DNA from: Paenibacillus sp. cl123
GTDB lineage: Bacteria > Bacillota > Bacilli > Paenibacillales > NBRC-103111
Assembly (NCBI RefSeq): GCF_900101595.1
Contig: NZ_FMYY01000037.1
Coordinates: 1-36,732, forward strand
Direction of reading: 5' to 3'
Length of the DNA stretch: 36,732 nt
Shown: one piece after another, positions 16,459 through 23,115 of the stretch
Numbering within the stretch: position 1 is the stretch's first letter
Layout of the letters: each line of letters starts with the position of its first letter
The notes under the pieces: model-generated
The model's input: the letters and a program-made list of their open reading frames with translations, nothing else
What the model was told of the DNA's origin: nothing
The model's database searches: none
Made by a program: the position numbers and the translations under genes

Positions 16459-17184
16459 GTGTCCGAGCATCACATCTTGCTCGTAGAGGACGACAAAGAG
16501 ATAGGCAGGCTGATCCAGCTGTACCTGGATTCGCGCGGGTATAAGGTCAGGACAGCGCGCGACGGGGGGGATGGGCTGCGCCAATTCGAGACTGAGCCTC
16601 CCGACCTGGTGCTGCTGGATATCGGGCTGCCGGGGATGAACGGCCTCGAGCTTTGCCGGTGCATAAGACGCGTGTCCAATGTTCCGATCATATTCATCAG
16701 CTGCAATACGGAAAATGAGGACATTATCCGGGGGCTCGGCCTGGGCGCGGACGATTACATCACGAAGCCGTTCGATCCGAATGTGCTGATCGCACGGGTG
16801 GAGGCTAATCTGCGGCGCGCGCCCGTCTTTCACCGCAGCTCCTCCCCAGCCCGGGGGGACGATGAGCGAAGGCTGGTCTTCGGGGGACTTGAGATCGATA
16901 TCGCCGGTTATTCGGTTCGCCTGAAGGGGGCGCCGGTGAATATTTCCACCAAGGAGATGCAGATTTTGTTGTTCATGGCCCGCCATCCCGATCAGATCTT
17001 CACGGCCGAGCAGCTGTACCGGGAGGTATGGGGAGTGGAGAGCTACTCCGATGCGCGGACCGTCGTCGTTCATATCAGCAGCTTGAGGAAGAAGATCGAG
17101 ACGCATCCTTCGGAACCCGCTTTTATTCAGAACGTGCGGGGGTACGGCTATAAATTCAACTCGCAGCCTCATGCTGCGGAATAA
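16459..17184 (+). CDS. OmpR/PhoB-family response regulator
   Basis: A 241-residue regulator. The receiver domain has the acidic pair in LLVEDDKE, phospho-acceptor Asp54 in LVLLDIGLPG, Ser81 in the Thr/Ser switch position and Lys103 in YITKPFDP. The C-terminal winged helix has STKEMQILL and the recognition helix region SDARTVVVHISSLRKKI. It starts with GTG directly after the kinase stop, and GAGGAGG inside the kinase gene serves as the ribosome binding site, so the pair is co-translated. Cognate partner of the preceding kinase by position. Confidence 0.95.
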   Translation: MSEHHILLVEDDKEIGRLIQLYLDSRGYKVRTARDGGDGLRQFETEPPDLVLLDIGLPGMNGLELCRCIRRVSNVPIIFISCNTENEDIIRGLGLGADDYITKPFDPNVLIARVEANLRRAPVFHRSSSPARGDDERRLVFGGLEIDIAGYSVRLKGAPVNISTKEMQILLFMARHPDQIFTAEQLYREVWGVESYSDARTVVVHISSLRKKIETHPSEPAFIQNVRGYGYKFNSQPHAAE

Positions 17185-17212
17185 GGCCGGAGCTTGGTGT
17201 CCGGCTGAACGT

Positions 17213-17250
17213 CAGCGGCTTTCCGTTCGGAAGAACGGGGGCCGCTGTTT
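17213..17250 (+). terminator. Intrinsic terminator of the two-component operon
   Basis: CAGCGGC (17213-17219) pairs with GCCGCTG (17241-17247), with an inner perfect stem CCGTTC-GGAA-GAACGG (17223-17238), then TTT. Confidence 0.75.
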
Positions 17251-17357
17251 GGCGTGAGAACGAACAGAACGGGGATGAAGGGGGGGCGAGGGGCGCGCGG
17301 AATCCGGTTCAAGCGGCTGCGAGAAAAACAACTGGAATGTTCGTGAAAACGCTTCAT

Positions 17358-17371
17358 TTAAAGCGCTTTCG
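17358..17371. promoter_or_regulatory. cre-like palindrome
   Basis: TTAAAGCGCTTTCG differs at two positions from the optimal CcpA operator TGAAAGCGCTTTCA. It lies 118 bp before the GNAT gene. A functional CcpA site is possible but not shown. Confidence 0.35.
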
Positions 17372-17445
17372 GAGCATTTTTGCAAAAATCTTAAGAAAAT
17401 TAAGCTTTTTTTAATTTTTTAGCAGGAATTATAGCAAGTTTTGTC

Positions 17446-17461
17446 GTATTTTATAAAATAC
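17446..17461. promoter_or_regulatory. Perfect 16-bp palindrome before the GNAT gene
   Basis: GTATTTTATAAAATAC is fully self-complementary. It lies 27 bp before the ATG at 17489, at the end of an AT-rich tract, and contains TATAAA, so it may be an operator over the -10 or the initial transcribed region. Confidence 0.55.
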
Positions 17462-17488
17462 CATTTGAGTGGTTGGGGAGAGTGCAGC

Positions 17489-17926
17489 ATGCTGGTAACT
17501 TCGTATCAAGTTCGTTCTTTTCAATTGTCGGATTATGTAGCTGTCACCAAGTTGTTTAAGAATGTATTGTCGGATGCCTGTTATGATGAGACGATGGCCG
17601 CGTTTGCCCGTCAGCTTTCCTGGGACAGCGAGCTCGTCATGGTCGCCGAGGAGAACGAGGAGATCGTTGGCGTCATCGTCGGCACGATCGACAAGCAGCA
17701 AGCTTACTATTACCGTATCGCGGTAGAGCACAACTATCAGCGCCGCGGCATCGGACAAGCTTTGATCGAATCCCTTCGCGGACGCTTCGTCATGCGCAAG
17801 GTTCACCGGATCATGGTTACCGTCGATGTCCATAATGAAGTGGTTCTGCCGTTATATGAGAAGGCCGGCTATCGGGCGGATGATTTTTCGCGGTCGGCTC
17901 ACCGTCTAAGTATTGTGAACGGGTAG
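17489..17926 (+). CDS. GNAT-family N-acetyltransferase
   Basis: A 145-residue acetyltransferase using acetyl-CoA. The central strand and helix carry RIAVEHNYQRRGIGQALIESL, containing the acetyl-CoA pyrophosphate-binding pattern QRRGIG. VHNEVVLPLYEKAGY is the usual C-terminal motif. The substrate cannot be told. The frame is open from a TTG at 17441, but the ATG at 17489 is preceded by GGGGAGAG, while the upstream part holds the palindrome; so the ATG is chosen. It is followed by a strong terminator and appears monocistronic. Confidence 0.88.
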   Translation: MLVTSYQVRSFQLSDYVAVTKLFKNVLSDACYDETMAAFARQLSWDSELVMVAEENEEIVGVIVGTIDKQQAYYYRIAVEHNYQRRGIGQALIESLRGRFVMRKVHRIMVTVDVHNEVVLPLYEKAGYRADDFSRSAHRLSIVNG

Positions 17927-17949
17927 ACGGAAGAGACCCGCAGGAAGGG

Positions 17950-17988
17950 AGCATAACAGAGGGCGCAGCCCCGGATGTTATGCTTTTT
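17950..17988 (+). terminator. Intrinsic terminator of the GNAT gene
   Basis: AGCATAACA (17950-17958) pairs perfectly with TGTTATGCT (17976-17984), with an inner GGG/CCC pairing, then TTTT. Confidence 0.92.
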
Positions 17989-18022
17989 CACATGTCCGGA
18001 GAAGACTCGGGCCGCCGCGCTC

Positions 18023-18051
18023 TTGAAACCGCTCCTTCATACGTTTATGCT
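18023..18051 (+). promoter_or_regulatory. Promoter of the DUF402-sip-queG-ogt-HD operon
   Basis: TTGAAA (18023-18028), a 17-bp spacer, TATGCT (18046-18051). It excludes the long upstream reading of the DUF402 gene. Confidence 0.65.
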
Positions 18052-18068
18052 AGTAGACAAGAGATGGA

Positions 18069-18111
18069 GCAACCGCCGGGGACCGGGCAGGATGATGATC
18101 CGCCGGGTTGC
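18069..18111 (+). other. Structured 5' leader hairpin of the operon
   Basis: GCAACC (18069-18074) pairs with GGTTGC (18106-18111); inside, GGC-A-GGAT (18086-18093), loop GATG, and ATCCGCC (18098-18104) form a second stem. It sits between the promoter and the DUF402 start. Confidence 0.4.
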
Positions 18112-18135
18112 CTCAAGCAGAAGGGTTTGAACCTC

Positions 18136-18687
18136 ATGGAGACCTTCGTGACTTATACGATAAAAAGCTTCAAGCATGATGGACATCTGCACCGGATGTG
18201 GCTTGAAAACTGGCTTGTGCCGACCGGGCTGCTGCATGAGTCGCACAGGAAGCAGGACATGCGCGTGCTGATCAACAGCCAGACGAAGATCGTCGAGGCG
18301 GACGGCAAGGAATGGGTCAGCCGGATTCCGGGGGTGTCTTTTTTTATACCGGGCGAATGGTTTAACGTAGTGGCTCTCATGGAGGAGCACGGTGTTCGCT
18401 ATTATTGTAATGTTGCTTCCCCTCCTTATGTCAGCGGACGCATCATCACGTATATCGATTATGACCTGGACGTGATCCGGCTGCCTGCCGGGGATGTGTA
18501 CGTGGTCGATCAGGAGGAATATGAACGCCACAAGCAGCAGTACCATTATCCGGAGATCGTAGACACCAAGGCCAAGCTTGGACTTCAACGGCTGCTGACA
18601 CGCGTTCGGGGAGGACTGCCGCCTTTTGACGACGAGCAGGTCAAGCGATATTACCAGGCTTGGCTGGAGCGGGATTCGGAAGGGTGA
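18136..18687 (+). CDS. DUF402 nucleoside tri-/diphosphate phosphatase (YgaC-like)
   Basis: A 183-residue protein of the DUF402 family, close in layout and length to Bacillus subtilis YgaC. Family segments are visible: YTIKSFKHDGHLHRMW near the start, WFNVVALMEEHGVRYYCN in the middle, and YIDYDLDV with the acidic metal-binding residues. Related proteins hydrolyse nucleoside tri- and diphosphates with Mn or Mg; activity here is inferred from family. The frame is open from 17980, but that region contains a terminator and the promoter, so the ATG at 18136, ten bases after AGAAGGG, is chosen. It is the first gene of a five-gene operon. Confidence 0.85.
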   Translation: METFVTYTIKSFKHDGHLHRMWLENWLVPTGLLHESHRKQDMRVLINSQTKIVEADGKEWVSRIPGVSFFIPGEWFNVVALMEEHGVRYYCNVASPPYVSGRIITYIDYDLDVIRLPAGDVYVVDQEEYERHKQQYHYPEIVDTKAKLGLQRLLTRVRGGLPPFDDEQVKRYYQAWLERDSEG

Positions 18688-18694
18688 GCGGACA

Positions 18695-19255
18695 ATGACG
18701 GAAGCTTCGCCGAAGCAGGCCGGAAGCAAAGGGATAGGCCGCGAAATCTGGGAATGGTTCAAAATTATGGTCATTGCCATGATCGTCGTAACGCTGGTGC
18801 ATCATTTCTTATTTCATGTGTCCGCTGTCAAAGGCGGCTCGATGCACCCGACGCTTCATGAAGGCGAATGGCTGTTTATTAACAAAACGGTTCGTTACCT
18901 GAAGCCTCCGGGACGGGGAGACATCGTCGTGCTGCGCAGTCCGGACGAATCGGGCCTGGGCTCGCCTTACTTGGTCAAGCGGATCGTGGCCGTCGCCGGG
19001 GATGAAGTGCATGTGAGGCGGGGAAAGCTGTTCATAAACGGCCGGGAGGCGGAGGAATCCTACACGGATTCTCTCATTCAGGACGGCCGCTTCGAACCTC
19101 TGACCGTCGCGCAGGGCTTTGTTTTCGTGATGGGCGACAACCGGAGGCGCTACGCCAGCAACGACAGCCGCAGCTTTGGCTCCGTGCCGCTCGAGCTGGT
19201 CGTAGGGAAAGCGGAGCGGGTCATATGGCCAATCCGGCAATGGAGGAGTTTATGA
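18695..19255 (+). CDS. Signal peptidase I
   Basis: Cleaves signal peptides from secreted proteins on the outer face of the membrane. The 186-residue protein has one N-terminal membrane segment (IMVIAMIVVTLVHHFLF). The catalytic dyad is Ser49 (GGSMHPTL) and Lys95 (YLVKRIVAVAGDEV), and the box E region FVMGDNRRRYASNDSRSFG is present. Length is normal for Bacillus Sip enzymes. The ATG at 18695 follows AAGGGTGA, which includes the stop of the DUF402 gene, 7 bp upstream. Its stop overlaps the start of queG. Confidence 0.95.
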   Translation: MTEASPKQAGSKGIGREIWEWFKIMVIAMIVVTLVHHFLFHVSAVKGGSMHPTLHEGEWLFINKTVRYLKPPGRGDIVVLRSPDESGLGSPYLVKRIVAVAGDEVHVRRGKLFINGREAEESYTDSLIQDGRFEPLTVAQGFVFVMGDNRRRYASNDSRSFGSVPLELVVGKAERVIWPIRQWRSL

Positions 19256-20454
19256 TGCCAGCGATCCAGACGATGCAGAGGGATTCGATAGATTGGATGG
19301 CGCTCCGGGAGGAGCTGCGCCAGGCGGCCCCTGAGCTGGGCGTCGACAAGATCGGCTTCGCCAGCGCGGAGCCTTTCGACGAACTCAAGGCGATTTTGCT
19401 GAAGCATCGGGAGAAAGGGTACGAATCGGGCTTTGAGGAGAAGGACATCGACAAGCGGGTGGACCCGGCCTTGTCGCTGGAGGCTCCGCGTTCGTTGATT
19501 TCGATTGCCGTCGCCTATCCGTCGAAGCTGCAGCACCCTCCTCGGTCGGAGCCGGGCGCTTATCGGGGGATATTGTCGCGATCGGCCTGGGGCCAGGATT
19601 ATCATCATGCGCTCCGGGAGCGGCTGAACCGGATTGAGGCCTGGCTGCTTGAACGGGTGCCGGATGTGCGGACGATGAATATGGTCGATACGGGCGCCTT
19701 GGTCGACCGGGCTGTTGCAGAGCGGGCAGGGATTGGCTGGAGCGGCAAAAATTGTGCGGTCATTACGCCGGAGTGGGGCTCTTGGGTGTACCTCGGCGAG
19801 CTGATTACAAACCTGCCGTTTCCTCCGGACGAGCCGATCGCCGAGAGCTGCGGGGAATGCACGATATGCATCGACGCCTGCCCGACCGGAGCGCTAGTCG
19901 GTCCGGGACAGTTGAACGCCCAACGCTGTGTTTCGTTCGTTACCCAGACGAAGGGGATGATCGAGGACGACGAGATGAAGCGGAAAATCGGCAACCGGCT
20001 GTACGGCTGCGATACATGCCAGATCGTTTGTCCGAAGAACAAAGGCGTGCATGCCGGCCACCATCCCGAGCTCCAGCCCGATCCCGAGCAGGTCAAGCCT
20101 CTGCTGAAGCCCTTGCTTTTCCTGTCCAACCGGGAGTTCAGCGAGCGTTTCGGTTCCAGCGCAGCCGCCTGGCGGGGGAAGAAGCCGATCCAGCGCAATG
20201 CCGTGCTCGCGCTGGGCAACTTCCGGGATGAGAGCAGCGTCCCGGAGCTGACGCATCTGCTGCTGGCGGATGTGCGCCCGGAGATTCGCGGATCGGCCGC
20301 CTGGTCGCTGGGCCGGATAGGGACGCCGGAAGCCCTGGATGCACTGGGGAAGGCGGTGGAGCGGGAGAAGGACGAGGCAGTGCTTCGGGAGATTAACAAG
20401 GCAGCCGCGGCGCGGGAGGCCGGAAGCCGGGAGGATAGGAAGCGGGAGACATGA
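19252..20454 (+). CDS. queG: Epoxyqueuosine reductase
   Basis: Cobalamin-dependent enzyme that reduces epoxyqueuosine to queuosine in tRNA, the last step of queuosine synthesis. The 400-residue protein has two [4Fe-4S] motifs, CGECTICIDACPTG and CDTCQIVCPKN, and ends with HEAT-like repeats (NAVLALGNFRDESSVPEL, GSAAWSLGRIGTPEALDALG). DTGALVDRAVAERAGIGW is a family block. The frame is open further upstream inside the signal peptidase gene, but GGAGGAG at 19242-19248 points to the ATG at 19252 (or 19255), which forms an ATGA overlap with the previous stop. Confidence 0.95.
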   Translation: MMPAIQTMQRDSIDWMALREELRQAAPELGVDKIGFASAEPFDELKAILLKHREKGYESGFEEKDIDKRVDPALSLEAPRSLISIAVAYPSKLQHPPRSEPGAYRGILSRSAWGQDYHHALRERLNRIEAWLLERVPDVRTMNMVDTGALVDRAVAERAGIGWSGKNCAVITPEWGSWVYLGELITNLPFPPDEPIAESCGECTICIDACPTGALVGPGQLNAQRCVSFVTQTKGMIEDDEMKRKIGNRLYGCDTCQIVCPKNKGVHAGHHPELQPDPEQVKPLLKPLLFLSNREFSERFGSSAAAWRGKKPIQRNAVLALGNFRDESSVPELTHLLLADVRPEIRGSAAWSLGRIGTPEALDALGKAVEREKDEAVLREINKAAAAREAGSREDRKRET

Positions 20455-20981
20455 CGACGAACTCTATATTTTATGATGAAATGGATTCTCCCATCGGCCC
20501 CTTGGTGCTGGCTGTTTATGACGGCGCTGTATGCCAGGTGGAATTCGGCCGTTTCGACGCAGGGCGGGAGAGGCTGCAGAAGTGGTCGGACCGCTGGTTC
20601 GGCACGCGAAGCTGGGTCAGGGCCCCTGAAGCCGTGAGTGAGGCCAGGGCCGAGCTGGAGGACTATTTCCGCGGCGAGCGGACATTATTCGCCGTTCCCT
20701 TGGATCTGCGCGGAACTCCGTTCCAGGTGAAGGTGTGGGAGGCGCTTCGCACGATTCCTTATTCGCAGGTATGCTCGTATAAAGATATCGCGTCGCTGGT
20801 CGGCTCCCCCAAGGCGGTACGGGCTGTTGGCGGGGCCAATAACCGCAATCCCGTCCCGATCATCGTTCCCTGCCACCGGGTGATCGGCGCAGCCGGGGCT
20901 ATGGTCGGCTATGGGGGAGGACTGGAGATCAAGACCTATCTGCTTCGCCATGAAGGGTATCCATCCGGGGGGACAAGCTGA
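20451..20981 (+). CDS. ogt: Methylated-DNA-[protein]-cysteine S-methyltransferase
   Basis: Suicide DNA-repair protein that takes the methyl group from O6-methylguanine (and O4-methylthymine) onto its own Cys. The 176-residue protein has the active-site motif IVPCHRVI with Cys141, the helix-turn-helix region PYSQVCSYKDIASLVGSPKAVRAVG and an N-terminal ribonuclease-like domain starting FYDEMDSPIGPLVLA. Length suits the Ogt type rather than Ada. Its ATG overlaps the queG stop (ATGA), so the two are translationally coupled. Confidence 0.95.
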   Translation: MTTNSIFYDEMDSPIGPLVLAVYDGAVCQVEFGRFDAGRERLQKWSDRWFGTRSWVRAPEAVSEARAELEDYFRGERTLFAVPLDLRGTPFQVKVWEALRTIPYSQVCSYKDIASLVGSPKAVRAVGGANNRNPVPIIVPCHRVIGAAGAMVGYGGGLEIKTYLLRHEGYPSGGTS

Positions 20982-22009
20982 TGAGATATGTGCATATCGA
21001 GAATGTAGAGTCGGGGCAGTATCTCGGACGGACGATTTTCACGGCGAGCGGGTCCGTGCTGCTGTCCGAGGGCGTGCAGCTGACCGTGTTCATGATCACC
21101 ACGCTGAAGCGGATCGGGGTCACGATGATCTACATCCAAGACAAGCAGTTCGAAGATATCGAGATTCCCGAGGTGGTCTCAGAGGAAACGAAGCGCATGG
21201 TGATGAAGCGGATGAACGATACGTTCGACTCCATCCGCTCCGGCAAGGAGCTGAGCACGAAGCAGCTGAGCCAGAGCATAGACAGCCTGCTTGAGGAGGT
21301 TATGTCGAACCGGGAGGTGCTCGTTCAGCTGTCCGATATCCGGACCGAGGACAATGAGATGTATGTGCATGCGCTGAACGTCTGCACGATGTCCACGCTG
21401 ATCGGCATCAATATGGGACTTGCTTCCCAACAGCTAAAGGAGCTGGCGATCGGGGCGCTGCTGCATGATGTCGGCAAGCTGGAGCTGACCACGGACGATG
21501 CGTCGGACGATCCGAAGAAGCATCACGCCTGGAGAGGCTTCGACGTGCTGAAGCACAAGCGCGAGTTCAGTTTGCTAAGCGCCCATGTCGCCTTTCAGCA
21601 TCACGAGACATTGGACGGCGAAGGCTGGCCTCGCGGTCTGGGCGGGGACGAAATTCATCAGTACGCGAAGATCGTTGCCGTGGCCAACACGTACGACAAC
21701 CTGTTGTTCGACTTGACGGAAGGGCGGAGGATGCTGCCGCATGACGCATGCGAGCGGATTGTAGCTATGGCAGGCAAAAAGCTGGACCATGAAGCGGTCA
21801 TCCAATTTCTGCGCACGGTGTCCGTCTATCCGACGGGGACGTCGGTGCGTCTGACCACACGGGAGACGGGGGTCGTCGTAGGCCAGCACCGGGGGCTGCC
21901 GGGGAGACCGGTGGTCCGCGTCGTGAAGAGCTCGGGGGATGAGCTGGATGTGAAGGAAGTCGATCTGGCCAAGCATACGACTGTATTTATCGAGAGCGTA
22001 TTGATGTAG
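20981..22009 (+). CDS. HD-GYP-like domain protein with altered motif residues
   Basis: A 342-residue protein of the HD-GYP class, whose active members hydrolyse cyclic di-GMP. The N-terminal 120 residues (MRYVHIENVESGQYLGRTIF onward) are of the kind found before many HD-GYP domains. HD is at 162-163 (LLHDVGKLEL), followed by HH at 181-182 and HHE at 207-209. The GYP tripeptide reads GWP (215-217), and the downstream VAD motif reads VANTYDNLL, with Asn236 where a metal-binding Asp is usual. The core His residues remain, so activity is possible but may be altered. The ATG shares one base with the ogt stop. It is the last gene of the operon. Confidence 0.85.
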   Translation: MRYVHIENVESGQYLGRTIFTASGSVLLSEGVQLTVFMITTLKRIGVTMIYIQDKQFEDIEIPEVVSEETKRMVMKRMNDTFDSIRSGKELSTKQLSQSIDSLLEEVMSNREVLVQLSDIRTEDNEMYVHALNVCTMSTLIGINMGLASQQLKELAIGALLHDVGKLELTTDDASDDPKKHHAWRGFDVLKHKREFSLLSAHVAFQHHETLDGEGWPRGLGGDEIHQYAKIVAVANTYDNLLFDLTEGRRMLPHDACERIVAMAGKKLDHEAVIQFLRTVSVYPTGTSVRLTTRETGVVVGQHRGLPGRPVVRVVKSSGDELDVKEVDLAKHTTVFIESVLM

Positions 22010-22028
22010 ATTTTCGGTCATTCCCTAT

Positions 22029-22057
22029 TTGTCACCTTCGGAGGGACATGTTATGAT
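22029..22057 (+). promoter_or_regulatory. Promoter of yneF
   Basis: TTGTCA (22029-22034), a 17-bp spacer, TATGAT (22052-22057); the ATG follows 38 bp later. Confidence 0.75.
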
Positions 22058-22095
22058 GTGGAATGACAATCGACTAATGTTGGGGTGAACGATTC

Positions 22096-22308
22096 ATGTG
22101 GTATGCGGTTACGGCTGTGCTTGCTCTGATTGCGGGCGGCGTGGCGGGATTTTTTATCGGGGTTGCTTATTTGCGCAAGCAGCTGGAGAAGATGCAGAAT
22201 GATCCGGCCATGATTCAGCAGATGGCGAAGCAGATGGGATACAACCTGGATAAGAAGCAGATGCAGAAGATGCAGACGATGATGAAAAACAAGAAATTCC
22301 GTCCTTAA
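22096..22308 (+). CDS. yneF: YneF family (UPF0154) small membrane protein
   Basis: A 70-residue protein with one N-terminal membrane segment (YAVTAVLALIAGGVAGFFIG), then a Lys/Gln/Met-rich cytosolic helix with NDPAMIQQMAKQMGYNLDKK, which is diagnostic of the UPF0154 family widespread in Firmicutes. Function unknown. TTGGGGTGA precedes the ATG. It has its own promoter and may be co-transcribed with folE 81 bp downstream. Confidence 0.92.
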   Translation: MWYAVTAVLALIAGGVAGFFIGVAYLRKQLEKMQNDPAMIQQMAKQMGYNLDKKQMQKMQTMMKNKKFRP

Positions 22309-22389
22309 TCGCCCGTCAGGTGCGTGAAGGATATGCGCGGGCATACTGGTTGGAGCCCGTAGACGGCGTACGGAGAAGAGGAGAGAGCC

Positions 22390-22980
22390 ATGCCCGCCAA
22401 AGAATATAGAAACAACCGCGTTGGTGAAAACAGAGAGCAGATCGAGCACCATATTCGTGAAATATTGCGTCTGATCGGCGAGGATGTGGACCGGGAAGGG
22501 CTGCTGGAGACTCCGGCGCGCGTGACTCGCATGTACGAGGAGATTTTCGCCGGGTATGATGCCGATACGCGGGATATTCTCGGAGTTGCCTTCGATGAGA
22601 AGCATGAAGAGCTGGTCATCGTGAAAGATATCGTGTATTACAGCCAGTGCGAGCATCATATGGCGCCTTTCTTCGGCAAAGTGCATATCGGCTATGTTCC
22701 GAGCGGCAAGATCGCGGGCCTCAGCAAGTTTGCCCGTCTGGTCGAAGCGGTGACGCGGAGACTCCAGGTGCAGGAGCGGATCACCTCGGAAATCGCCGAT
22801 ATTTTGATGGAAGTGCTGGAGCCGCATGGCTGCATGGTTGTCGTGGAAGGCGAGCATCTGTGCATGTGCTCGCGGGGTGTGAAGAAGCCGGGCAGCAAGA
22901 CCGTCACGTCAGCCGTCCGCGGACTGTTCCGCACCGATGCCGCTTCACGCGCCGAATTTTTATCGCTGATTAAGGAATAG
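22390..22980 (+). CDS. folE: GTP cyclohydrolase I, type IA
   Basis: Converts GTP to 7,8-dihydroneopterin triphosphate, the first step of folate synthesis, and supplies the same product to queuosine synthesis. The 196-residue protein has the zinc ligands Cys87 and His90 (YSQCEHH) and Cys158 (EHLCMCSRG), with the spacing of the E. coli enzyme. LLETPARVTRMYEE and LSKFARLVEAVTRRLQVQER are family blocks. GAGGAGAGAG precedes the ATG. The nearby queG uses the end of the queuosine route that starts with this enzyme, though the two are in separate transcription units. Confidence 0.97.
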   Translation: MPAKEYRNNRVGENREQIEHHIREILRLIGEDVDREGLLETPARVTRMYEEIFAGYDADTRDILGVAFDEKHEELVIVKDIVYYSQCEHHMAPFFGKVHIGYVPSGKIAGLSKFARLVEAVTRRLQVQERITSEIADILMEVLEPHGCMVVVEGEHLCMCSRGVKKPGSKTVTSAVRGLFRTDAASRAEFLSLIKE

Positions 22981-23010
22981 CTTCCTTGACGCCGGGCTCA
23001 TCAGCCATGA

Positions 23011-23064
23011 AAAGGCCGTCTTTCCCCTGATTGCGCCAGACGCTGAGGGGAGAGGCGGCTTTTT
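23011..23064. terminator. Bidirectional terminator between folE and the SOD fusion gene
   Basis: AAAGGCCGTCTTTCCCCT (23011-23028) pairs imperfectly with AGGGGAGAGGCGGCTTT (23046-23062). T runs flank it on either strand, and it lies between convergent genes. Confidence 0.7.
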
Positions 23065-23115
23065 GTTGTCTGCCCGTTTCGACGGACGGCAAGCCGGCGC
23101 GACGGCGGATTTTTC

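Noticed and set aside
16003..17172. A 389-codon frame antisense to the kinase and regulator genes
   Set aside because: Covers two certain genes on the other strand and shows no family features.
17341..17354. TGAAAACGCTTCA as a first cre site
   Set aside because: The 3' half does not fit the consensus; only the second site nearby is close.
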